Below are positions 1 through 9,328 of a DNA stretch of 13,501 bases, in pieces. Position 1 is the stretch's first letter; each line of letters begins with the position of its first letter. Made by a program: the position numbers and the translations under genes. The notes under the pieces are model-generated. The model saw only the letters and a list, made by a program, of their open reading frames with translations. It searched no databases and was not told where the DNA came from. Source of the stretch: Kalaharituber pfeilii (taxonomy: Eukaryota > Ascomycota > Pezizomycetes > Pezizales > Pezizaceae); NCBI GenBank assembly GCA_015179045.1, contig WHUZ01000305.1, positions 1-13,501 on the forward strand. The letters run 5' to 3'.

Positions 1-260
1 TACCCTCTTCTTTTCTGGTACCTTTAAAACGGAATTTATACCGTACAAAACCTATTTTCCAATCTTCAGATATATCTCGCTTCCGAACAGTTCTTAAGCT
101 CGTTGAGACTGAAATAGTGTTGTCCTAAATTACATTTGACACGCGATAGTAAGTAGTAAAAGCTCAATATTCGTCGGTTGATATTTTTTCACTCATGTAC
201 TAGATGAGACTGATCACAATAACTAATTTAGAATTAGACTCCTTTGTCTCCATCACAACC
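1..260. other. Upstream region of the NLR-like gene
   Basis: No gene is visible in this AT-rich stretch, and I recognise no defined promoter element. An ATG at 204 is in frame with the downstream coding frame, but 261 is preferred as the start: HeLo domains begin within a few residues of a hydrophobic helix, and the 261 ATG sits in a good ACCATGG context. The stretch from 204 to 260 is therefore probably 5'-UTR. Confidence 0.4.
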
Positions 261-2596
261 ATGGCGGAAGCAGCAGGCTTTGCCATCGGAATCATCGGAC
301 TCGCTGGACAATTGGTTAAACTCAGTCGCGAGTGTACAAACATATTTTCCGACATGAAGGAAATCGGCTATGCACAAGACTCGGTGTTGCACGATCTCCG
401 GGAGCAAGGACTTCGGCTGAAGCATTGGGAGCATGCCTGGGGGCTCGATGGCACCAGCCAGCAACACCAACGCATTGAGCCTGACGATGAACGGTATAGA
501 TATGCAGTAGCTGGTCTAGCGAGGATAATTGCTGTGTTTGCAAAGCTTGCTGCATTGCAAGCAAGATACCAAAGCGAACCACAGAAGGATGACAAGAGTG
601 CAAAACGCGACAGTCTTGGAGTTGGGCGTCTATTGTCAAAGTTCCGGTCCAAATCTCCAAGCCAGGGAAGGCCAAACCTGGTCGAGCAACAACTCCTAGC
701 CCACAGCCTTCAATTCCTAGTATCAGTCCTAGTGATCTTCGCCTGTTAGAAAATCCAAAGATCCTCTCCAATACACAACTCCTTCCAGCGCTTGAGGAAG
801 AAATTGCCTGCCTCGCAAGGGCTGTACAAAATGTGCAGCAATCTGTATCTGCATACCGCAAGCTGTGTTGGGCAAGTTCGGACAAAGCAAAGTGTCATGA
901 GCTAGTAGGCCAGCTAACAAAATATATTGATGGTCTCTTCAATGTATTACCTCCTAATGCCACCATTCCTAGGTTGTCCGAGAGGAAATTATTACACTTA
1001 TCCTTCGACATTCCCTTCAGCCTTCCTAATTTTCGACGGAATTCTGATTTCGTTGGAAGGGAACATCTTCTCGAACAGTTAAAGCAAAAAATAAAGGGCG
1101 CGGCCACAGGGAATGCCATCCAGGTAGTACTTTATGGAATGGGTGGTGTGGGGAAGACCCAGCTTGCATTGGAATATGCTCACCGCCATCATGGAGATTA
1201 CTCAGCAGTATTCTGGGTCAATGCAGCTAGTGAACAGACTACGAAACTTGGTTTCACTTACATTATGCAGCAACTTATCAAACATCATGCCAAACTCTGT
1301 GACGAGCCTGACTACATGCATATTGGCCGACTACTGGGCATGGCCGGCAAACTCAATTCAGTGGGATTGTTTACCGTACAGGACCCAAGTGAAGAGCAAT
1401 ATGTTGTTGATGCTGTAAAGGAATGGTTCGCTGCAAAAGACAACACCAAATGGCTCCTTGTATTCGACAACCTTGACGATCTAAGATCTTTTGATATTAA
1501 CAACTATATTCCATCATCATCGTATGGGACAGTGATTATTACAAGCAGAAGACGTGAGAGTGTTCATGGGCGAGGATGGATAGAGGTGGACCAAATGACG
1601 AAGATTGAGGCAGAAGAGTTACTCTTGAAGAGCGCAAAGCGGGATTTTGAGAAAGTGACTGAGGGCGGTAAGTGAACCTGACTATAGCGTGATTCGAATT
1701 CCATATTAACGTGAAGTATATAGATTGTGAGCATGAGAAAGAGGCTGCTGCAACAATTGTCCAGAAACTTGGATACTTGCCACTTGCGATAGACCAGGCT
1801 GGAGCATGTATCTATGCTTTAGACTCTTCTTTTAGTCACTATCTCAGTGAGTATGAGAATAAGGTTACTTACCTCTTGAGCACGGAATGGAAACTTGGAA
1901 CCCATGACAGAGCTGTCTTTGCTGCCTGGGATCTGTCATTCAATGCAATCCAGGAACAAAATGCGAATGCTGCAGAATTGTTGTTATTATGTGGGTTTCT
2001 TGACAATAATGACATTTGTGAGGAGTTGCTGCAGCGAGGAATGAAATTGCCAATGAATGGTATGTACAACTATCTTCTAGTAAAGCACTATAGCTAATGA
2101 TACGTGCTCTCACCTTACTACAGATGCAAGCTTGAAAAACTCAATTCGGGTACTATTTTCATACTCAATGGTGAAGCGGAAAGATAGAGATGATAGCTTC
2201 AGTATCCACCCCATAGTTCATAAGTGGGCTCAATGGAAACTAAACGCCGAACCCGAAAGATACAATAACAAAGCCACTGAGGCATTGCTTGTTGTTACAT
2301 CTGCAATTGCTGTTCCTGACAACAAGCGTGAAGTGGCAGACTGGATTTTTGAGCGGCGGATTTTGCCACATATTATCGCTCTAGAAAAGCATGCAAACAC
2401 TCTGCCAATTGGAAACCAGGAGGTACTAATGGCAGTGGACAATCTGGGTGCAGTTTATGAAAGGCATGGTTATTATGGAAAGGCCGAAGAAATGTATAAG
2501 CTTGTACTAGCTAGAGAAGAAAAGACACTGGGTACAGAACACTCAGACACCCTGGCTACAGTCAACAATCTTGCTCTTTTATTCGATGCTATGTGA
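261..2596 (+). CDS. HeLo - NB-ARC STAND (NLR-like) protein, part before the in-frame TGA
   Basis: This is a fungal NLR-like protein. The N-terminus (from MAEAAGFAIGIIGLAG, through LRLKHWEHAWGL, to KLCWASSDKAKCHELVGQL and YIDGL near 930) matches the HeLo fold of HET-S-type prion-inhibition/cell-death domains, whose first hydrophobic helix acts on membranes. NB-ARC follows: FVGRE (1049-1063), P-loop GMGGVGKT (1136-1159), Walker B WLLVFDNLDD (1451-1480), VIITSRR, and GYLPLA (1771-1788). A winged-helix region comes next with an MHD-like SIHPIVHKWA (about 2201-2230), then the first TPR unit. Two introns (1668-1723, 2060-2123) splice in phase. The reading frame changes once in the HeLo loop (about 640-735) with no convincing intron, and the frame ends at TGA 2594-2596 inside the TPR array. 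The family normally has a full repeat domain, so this product would be truncated. Domain identity is firm; integrity is doubtful. Confidence 0.78.
1668..1723 (+). other. Intron 1 of the NLR-like gene (56 bp)
   Basis: GTAAGT donor, branch-like ATTAAC near 1705-1710 and a TATATAG acceptor. Removing 56 nt joins the frame ending ...VTEG to DCEHEKEAA..., restoring continuity between the NB-ARC core and the GYLPLA segment. Confidence 0.85.
2060..2123 (+). other. Intron 2 of the NLR-like gene (64 bp)
   Basis: GTATGT donor, CTACTACAG acceptor, with CTAAT and CTCAC as possible branch sites. Splicing joins ...MKLPMN to DASLKNSIRVLF in frame, linking the winged-helix part to the SIHPIVHKWA motif. Confidence 0.82.
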
Positions 2597-3979
2597 CAGT
2601 ATGACAAAGCACTCGAGTACTACCAGCGAGCATTAGTTGCGAGGGAAAAGGCATTGGGCACAGAACACCCAGACACTCTTACTGTAGTCAATAACATTGC
2701 CAATGTATTCCGTGCTATAGGACAGTATGATAAAGCACTAGAGTACTGTCAGCGAGCATTGGTTGGATGCGAAAACGCACTAGGTACAGAACACCCAGAC
2801 ACCCTTACTATAGTCAACAACATTGCCTTTTTATTCCAAGATATAGGACAGTACAACGAAGTACTAGAGTACTATCAGCGAGCATTGGTTGGATGCGAAA
2901 AGGCACTGGGTACAGAACACCCAAACACCCTTACTATAGTCAACAACATTGCTGGTTTATTCCAAGATATGGGACAGTATGATAAAGCACTAGAGTACTA
3001 TCAGCGAGCATTGGTTGGACGTGAAAAGGCACTGGGCACAGAACACCCAGACACCCTTACTACAGTCAACAACATTGCCGCTTTATTTCAAGATATGGGA
3101 CAGCATGACAAAGCACTTGAGTACTTTCCGCGAGCATTGGTTGGACGCGAAAAGGCACTGGGCACAGAACACCCAACCACTCTTACTACAGTCAATAATA
3201 TTGCCGGTTTATTCTGTACTCTAGGACAGTATGACAAAGCACTAGAGTACTTTCAGCGAGCATTGGTTGGACGTGAAAAGGCACTGGGCACAGAACACCC
3301 AGACACCCTTACTACAGTCAACAACATTGCCGCTTTATTTCAACATATGGGACAGCATAACAAAGCACTTGAGTACTTTCAGCGAGCATTGGTTGGATGC
3401 GAAAAGGGACTAGGCACAGAACACCCAGACACCCTTACTACAGTTGATAACATTGCTGGTTTATTCTATGCCATAGGACAGTATGATAAAGCACTAGAGT
3501 ACTATCAGCGAGCATTGGTTGGACGTGAAAAGGCACTGGGTACAGAACACCCAGGCACCCTTACTACAGTCAACAACATTGCCGTTTTATTCCAAAATAT
3601 AGGACAGTACAACAAAGCACTAGAGTACTGTCAGCGAGCATTGGTTGGACGTGAAAAGGCACTGGGCACAGAACACCCAGACACCCTTACTACAGTCAAC
3701 AACATTGCCGCTTTATTTCAAGATATGGGACAGCATGACAAAGCACTTGAGTACTTTCAGCGAGCATTGGTTGGATGCGAAAAGGGACTAGGCACAGAAC
3801 ACCCAACCACTCTTACTGTAGTCAACAACATTGCTGCTTTATACGAGGCTATGGGACAGTACGACAAAGCACTAGAATACTATCAGCGGGCATTGGATGG
3901 AAGTCAAAAGGTACTGGGTTTAGACCACCCAGATACCCTTGCTATAGTCAATGACATGGCCACTTTACTCGATGAAATC
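2468..3979 (+). repeat. Twelve tandem 126-bp TPR-coding units
   Basis: Twelve consecutive 126-bp units, each encoding 42 residues, with no length variation; unit 2 begins at 2594 and the last full unit ends at 3979. Units 3 to 11 are very similar at DNA level. A longer block (from GGACGTGAAAAGGCACTGGG through the next half unit) recurs near 3017, 3269 and 3647, spaced 252 and 378 bp. Whole two- or three-unit segments therefore seem to have been duplicated. Unit 1 and the last unit are the most divergent, as expected when recombination homogenises the interior. Confidence 0.92.
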
Positions 3980-4051
3980 GGGCACTCTGATCAGGCACAG
4001 AAATTGAGGGAGCGAACATCTCACGGAAGTTCCGCCAATGCCAACGAATAA
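2597..4051 (+). pseudogene. TPR tail of the NLR-like gene, in frame beyond the TGA
   Basis: After the TGA the same frame stays open for 484 codons plus a stop. It encodes kinesin-light-chain-like TPR units of exactly 42 residues, each close to GQYDKALEYYQRALVGREK followed by ALGTEHPDTLTTVNNIA. In every complete later unit the first codon is GGA; in this unit it is TGA, so a single G-to-T change accounts for the stop. The tail ends with a degenerate unit (GHSDQAQKLRERT) and TAA. In STAND proteins such repeats form the sensor or ligand-binding superhelix. It could be a dead tail, a read-through extension, or the product of re-initiation at a later ATG; none of these is demonstrated. Absence of further stops argues that the nonsense change is recent or tolerated. 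Confidence 0.72.
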
Positions 4052-4727
4052 GATAGCTTCAACGATTACGGAACAAAAGCGGTCGCGAACGGCGGTTCGG
4101 TAGTATCCCCAAATTAATTCGGTACTCTGTTCGAAGCGGTATGTCGTAAGCTGGCTCTCCAGAGGATCCTCAGTTGACCATTCCAAGAGAATTTTGTTTG
4201 TATCTATTCATGTACGTGTGATGACCAATGTCCACTCTTTATGTATATATATCTTTATCAACTCTCCTTAATATATGCTCTCTCACCTCCGTAATTTATG
4301 GTACCTTATCGCGCATATGCATGTTAATGAACGGTAAGCAAAATCAACGTACCTTACCCGATTTCCTTATTCTAGACCGGGAGAGAGGAGGTATTGTACT
4401 TCCAGCATCTTTTGGGATGCAATGAATAGAGATGCCCCGGTTCGTCTATTCAATTCTCAAAAATTGCGTTGAGTTTTTTTTTTTTCTTTTTCCCTAAATT
4501 GTATTTAATTTTTGGGATTATTGTTGCTGTTTAATAGCGGCTATTTGTCTTGGGCGCTGTCGCTGTCAAGATTACCCGTGATGAAACCTTGAACAGCCGA
4601 ATTCGGCAACCGAAAAGGTTCAGAGATACCAACGAATAAATAAGTACAGTACTCGGCGGTAGGAAAATACTCAGAAGCGCTATGCAAGCATAATGTACGC
4701 GACCCGACCGGGGGTCAAAAGTTGAAG

Positions 4728-4825
4728 TACTCGCTGGTTCGGAACGGTGCATATCAAGTTTGCATTATTCCAAAAGGCGAATAGCGCACACAATTTATGC
4801 ACAATACTTTCCGAACCAGCGAGTA
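4728..4825. repeat. 17-bp perfect inverted repeat with a 64-bp spacer
   Basis: TACTCGCTGGTTCGGAA at 4728-4744 is the exact reverse complement of 4809-4825. Weaker symmetry continues outward (CAAAAG-containing flanks) and inward (GTGCAT against ATGCAC). It could be the hairpin of a small foldback element; no target-site duplication was identified. Confidence 0.6.
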
Positions 4826-5127
4826 GGTTGACCTTTTGTCGCACAGTCTTCAGAACAATTGTATGGGTTTTTTACACACAAAAATACGACACACGTAATT
4901 TCAACTGCATACAAGTCAATACATTGTTGCATAACCACCACCCAACAGCCGCAACAGCAAAGCTGAGCTGGCACACTTCTAGCCAATGACAGGAGCTGTT
5001 CTTTTGCCCACTCTTCCTGAGGGTTTCCACCATGTTTGTGCATTTCATCATGTACAATAATAATTCTGATGCACTGAACTTGAGTAGTTTCTTGATTGTG
5101 AATTTCATGACTGAAATCTTCATTTCG
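4795..5127 (-). other. Unassigned coding-like frame, possible gene remnant
   Basis: A minus-strand frame of about 110 codons opens after a TAG at about 5128 and includes NQETTQVQC, VHDEMHKHGGNPQEEW and AKEQLLSLARSV. Its polar composition over the first 60 codons looks more like a real exon than noise. The C-terminal half is Cys-rich and less convincing, and the end runs into the right arm of the inverted repeat at 4809-4825. The first ATG would be at 5043. No family was recognised; chance is a serious alternative. Confidence 0.2.
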
Positions 5128-5634
5128 CTATTGTATGCAGGTTTCAGCAGGTGATTCGAGGCTGTGACTGGGAAATGGAGTTCTGTAAGTTGGTTGGAAA
5201 CTAAGAATTAAAGCGTGTTACTCTGTGAAGCGTGTAAGAAATTACAGAAAATGCGTGTAGAATAACAAGCATTACATAACCAACATGTCAACTCTATCCT
5301 AGCAACTATCCCCGTCACATTGTATGCAACTTTTTGCGCTTCTGAAGACTTACCCTTGCCCCCGAGTACGCAAACAAAATTAAATTGAAGGAAAGGTTCT
5401 ACGTATGTATGTAGGCGTGCAATGTAATGTCCCTTGATATGTACTACTGTACTAGATGGAGCAAGAAGCAATGCGGTAACTTAGTGGTGCTCAGACCGCG
5501 AATAAGCGACTCGGCGTCACCCTGTCGACGCACCACATCCCCGGCCCCTTCCCTGTTATAACTAAGAATAACTGGATCGCCAAGATCCCCGCACTACATC
5601 CAAGTGTAAGCCCCCTCACAGAATCCTTCAACGA

Positions 5635-8600
5635 CTAATATCTCAATCCCCCCAACCTCCTCAACGGTGGCCAAATCTCTCCCATTTCCTTCTCTATCTG
5701 CCCTCCTCCAACCTTAACTGAGCCTTCTCCTCTCTCGGCATTAGTGTTACGCATTTTGACCTGGTCTCCGTCCGTCTCTGTTTTCCCAGCTGCGTTGCGT
5801 TGTTGTTGTTGTGTACTTGTTTGTGGCGCCGTGGGGCCGCTACGCGGAATTGAAAATGGCGGCGGCGGTACATACCCCTTTGAGTTCCGAGGTCTTTGTC
5901 TCAATTTTTCGTGAGATAGTTTAGGTGCGCGTTTGCGTGGAGGTGGTAGTGGACGCGCGGAGGTAGATGCACTCTGGATAGGTGCCGACTTCGAAATATC
6001 CGTCTCACCCGCTACCGGTACTTGTGAAACATTAAGAACCTTGGGGAACTCGAGCCTGTGCTGACATAATTCTACTCCATACAGAAGTGCCCAAGGGTGC
6101 CAACGGTGGGATTTGAACCATTTCCGACATCCCGCTCTTCCTCGACTTCCTCCTAGTATTGCCAACGTCTTGGGGGCTCAATGCGCCCCTCATCACAGGG
6201 ACGATCGTCTCTTCCTTTCCTTTGTAACCGTCTTCCACAAGCGTCCACACATTGTCATCGGGGCACGCGAGGATTTTAACATTGTTGTTGATTCCTGCTG
6301 CGGAGCTGGCTTTGGTGTCCGTAGCCGGGGTGGACAAGCCCTCCCAAAATCCGAAGTTTGCTTTTGCGGTGGTTGGATGTGATAGCTGTGCATGCGCAGG
6401 TAGCGGGGGAGTTGTAGCTTTGGGGATTTCAGAAAGTCGAGGTGATGGAGGCGGGGCCATTGCAATTGTCACTCCTTGCTTCCTCAACTCAACCATTTCC
6501 CAATCATGACGCTTGTGCGATTTCGAGTGCGACTCTGACCTGCGGCATCGCTTATCTTTCCCCTCTTTCCCCGATTCATCCTTCCTACCATCAGTCTGCG
6601 GTTCCATCGTCGCTCCACCATCACAGTAGACGCCACTCCACTCCTTGTGAACCTGTTTCGCCATCCCTGTCTCCATCCGCACATCCCCTGCTCCCACAGA
6701 GACGGTCCTCGGTGACATCGGAGGTGGAGTTTTTGGTATCTCCGGGGGCTGTACACTTGCCTTCCCTGCTTCTCATCAGAGGTAAAACTGGAGTCAATAC
6801 CCAACTTCTCCGTAGTCTCCAGAATCGAAATATATCTGCTCATATCTCCATTTGCGGGCGCTGACAGTGTAGATTTGGTAGTATCTTGCTTCTTGCGCTG
6901 CCGCCGATCCACCATGATGCCGACTAAAGCACCAAGACCACCCGCACATGCGCCGAGTGCTATGTCCCGAAGAAGCCCACCACCTCCGCTGTGGGAGGTG
7001 GTTGTGGTGATAGTTTTCTCCGCTTTGTTGGGAATATAGGAATTTGGTGCCTGTGTGATGACTGGGACGCTTCCACTGGCTTCACTATATGCAGTACCTG
7101 CGGCGGTACATACGCCCTTTTCGAGCTCGGAATACTTCTTTGATTTGCTCTTCCGACACATTTCGTGACTGGCGCTCTTGTTCTCCATTCTTTCTCTTCT
7201 CCTTCGCTGCCTCTTTTCCTCACAGCACTTACACTCACTTCCGATTTTGGACTTTGATCTCCGCTTCGATTTTTCCATTATCTTCCTCCTTCGTCCCTTC
7301 TTCCTCATCCCTCGCTGCTCTTCCTGCTGTGTTTCGAAGAGGATAGGTGTCAACACTTCATTCTCATCCATCTTCATCTCTCCCTGTTTTCTCTGCTGCC
7401 TGTGTATATTTGCCCTATGTTCGCAGCGGGAAATGTCAATGTCTATGTCGGCTTCGGTGCCACTGTCGATGTTGGGAGAATATGGAGGTGGGGATGATGG
7501 CGGAGGGTGTGAAGAGGGTTGCGCAAAATGCATAGGATGGGAGATGAAATGATGGTTGTGATGATGACTATGATGGCGATGATGGCTGTCTTGTTGGCGC
7601 TCACATTGACAGTGCTGAGGGCAATACCGAACACAAGCCCTGCTGTTCCCGCACTCTGACACCCCGCACGCAGTATAATCCGGCGAATATCCAAACTTCA
7701 CATCCCGAAATCCAAAAGGCAAAGGGTCGAATGTTAGCTCAAAGCCCGCAGCTCGAATGTCGATAGGCACAGGGGAGTGGGCAATATATGCTCTCTGGTA
7801 CTGTGTAGGAGAGGGAAGATAGATTATGGAAGAGTCAACTATGATTCCATTCGGAGCTTGCTGTTGTGGAGAGGAGTAATGGAGTTCATTCACGACTTCT
7901 TCAGAGACTGGTTCTAGATCTAGGGATGACGATGAAGCCTCGTTTCTGCTACCGCTGCTCTCTACAATTCCCGTCTCAGTTCGAAAAGGCTCACCCTCGC
8001 TGAGGCTTTTTGTGTCCGCCGATTGCCTTCCTTCGTTGGAATCTAAAGTGTGTGTTAATAGGCTTCTCTCCACTTCTTTGTTGTCCTCCGCAATCTCGCA
8101 AATGTCGATTCGTGCCTCTTGCTCCTCCCTCTCACAGACATTATGGGAACTACCGATGGAATCATTTCTCACAAGTCCAAATACCTCCGCATTATCTGGA
8201 ATGGCCTGTTTTTCCTTAGCTCTCACCCCCTCGATTTCCTTCTGCAACGTCTCTTTCCCCGCTTTTGCGGCATCCGTGAACGTGACCTTTTTCGCGGGAC
8301 GTTTCTCAAATATACCCCTTTCCTTAGCTACCTTCACTGGCTCCTTTTTCTCTGGACGCCAAACCCCCACACCCTGGTTCTTTGGTATGGAGTCCCATGA
8401 GGTGGATCTGGACTGTGAATCGGAGGCCAAATCTGAATCCGAATCTGACGAGCTTGAGGAACTTGTTGAACTAGACTGCGAGATGGACTCTTTTGATGAG
8501 GATGAGGATGACGATGACGATGACGATGACGACGACGACGATGACGATGAAGATGACGATGACGGTGCGGAAGAGGATGATGATGATGAAGATGACGTTA

Positions 8601-9014
8601 TGCACGAACCCCGGAAGTCATTGCGCAAAACTTCAACCAAACTCTCGTCCGATGTCGACTCCCACTCCGATTCCGGTTCCTCCCCTGGTTTATCTATTCG
8701 AGCGAAAGCAGATGCCTTGGGATGCTGTAAATCGATGGAAAACGTTACAGTTTTCTGGTGATCAGCCTTTATGGGGACCTTATTACTCTGTTCAACAACT
8801 TCGACTATTCCCAATCCGATCTGTTGCAAATTTCCGAAATTTTGATATTGTGAATGTGTTAGTACTGGAGATGGGGATGGGAATGCAGGTGGAGGTGGCT
8901 GGGGTGGGGGATCTGGTGAGACGTGTGCCGGGGATAACGCTTGTGGTGATACAGGTGGTGGTTTGGAGGCGACCGTATTCTTGCCGGGACTATCTTTATC
9001 TCGTACTTCGACCA
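5635..9014 (-). CDS. Large low-complexity Ser/Pro/His-rich protein of unknown function
   Basis: I do not recognise a family. In order the protein shows a Pro-rich N-terminus, an acidic Ser stretch (EEPESEWESTSDES) leading into a poly-Ser tract (8494-8595), charged linkers, a Cys/His cluster (7549-7668: CGVSEC, CVRYC, HCQC, then HHRHHSHHHNHH), a long Arg/Lys-rich block with further Cys (about 7135-7311, nuclear-localisation-like), and a Gly-rich hydrophobic segment ALGACAGGLGALVGIMV followed by basic residues (about 6907-6987). Disordered SR/K- and Pro-rich sequence follows. The first block is open from about 9070 to 6744 but has no ATG; a CTGAC branch and CAAG acceptor near 9015 suggest it is an internal exon. 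The frame then changes at a C5 run (6744-6748) and again between about 6082 and 5974. It ends at TAG 5635. Opposite-strand Asp/Glu-rich frames are shadows. Confidence 0.6.
5974..6082 (-). other. Candidate intron or frame break before the last block
   Basis: The middle frame runs to a TAA near 6032, while the last block is in another frame. A 109-bp intron from GTATGG (6082) to TATCCAG (5974) is in phase and joins PPLAPLGTS to SASTSARPLPPPRKR, which fits in composition. No good branch site is visible, and a 43-bp alternative or an indel is possible. Confidence 0.35.
6744..6748 (-). other. Frame break at a C5 homopolymer
   Basis: On the minus strand, one frame reads ...DEKQGRQVYS up to a run of five C and then becomes unlike the rest of the protein. 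The -1 frame from here reads PPEIPKTPPPMSPRT and onward for over 200 codons of matching composition. One additional C would join them. I found no intron of suitable length and phase. This is either a real one-base deletion or an assembly homopolymer error. Confidence 0.6.
8494..8595 (-). repeat. Trinucleotide/hexanucleotide repeat encoding poly-Ser
   Basis: On the + strand this is an almost pure GAT/GAC/GAG-type triplet array. The minus strand reads TCA/TCG/TCC codons, giving about 30 Ser broken by a single Ala-Pro. All units are triplets, so length changes would keep the frame. It is a likely site of length polymorphism. Confidence 0.85.
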
Positions 9015-9085
9015 CTTGCGGGGGATTTATGTCAGTAATTTGAAAATCAAAAGTCACTATGATCCCTTGCAACTAATTGATACAC
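9015..9085 (-). other. Candidate first intron if the downstream block is a separate gene
   Basis: If the 5635-9014 block has its own start, ATG 9107 (MSALSIC) with a GTGTAT donor at 9085 and the CAAG acceptor at 9015 is in phase. The CTGAC branch supports the acceptor, but the donor and this start are weak. Confidence 0.25.
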
Positions 9086-9328
9086 AGCATATAGACAGAG
9101 CGGACATATCAGAAAGCACGATCAATTATATCAACCCTTTTTAAAGAGGGGGGAAAAAGCCCTAGTATCAATTCCGCAGCTACAATATTCCTACATGAAA
9201 GGACATGGATAGTACGGTATGCCATCTTGTGTCAAAGATTTTCACAAAATAGAAAGAGAAACCAATATACAAAGTGAAAATCGCTAACAGATATGATGCA
9301 AGGAGCTCCAACAGCAAAAAAATATGAA

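Larger units (their letters stand above)
4052..5634. other. Intergenic region, mostly without recognisable genes
   Basis: About 1.6 kb of AT-rich sequence between the + strand NLR-like gene and the 3' end of the minus-strand gene, so the flanking genes converge. It contains a T13 run near 4473-4485, the inverted repeat at 4728-4825, a weak minus-strand coding-like frame at 4795-5127, and otherwise only short random frames. No tRNA-like A and B boxes were seen. Confidence 0.5.

Noticed and set aside
204..260. ATG at 204 as start of the NLR-like gene
   Set aside because: It would add 19 residues before the hydrophobic first helix of the HeLo domain, unlike the family; ATG 261 has better context.
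2593..2626. Intron that would remove the in-frame TGA (GTGACA...CCAG)
   Set aside because: It would be only 34 bp, out of phase, and would delete part of a well-conserved TPR unit.
5208..5471. 87-codon minus-strand frame
   Set aside because: It lies just downstream of the 5635 stop, has no recognisable features or splice logic, and is probably 3'-UTR or intergenic.
6095..6185. GGTTCAAATCC on the minus strand, resembling a tRNA B box
   Set aside because: The flanking bases do not form a T stem or an acceptor stem with any upstream partner, and no A box is present; it lies in the disordered-protein coding region.
8012..8761. 249-residue + strand frame with Asp/Glu-rich tract
   Set aside because: It is the antisense shadow of the minus-strand poly-Ser coding region; splice sites and composition support the minus strand.
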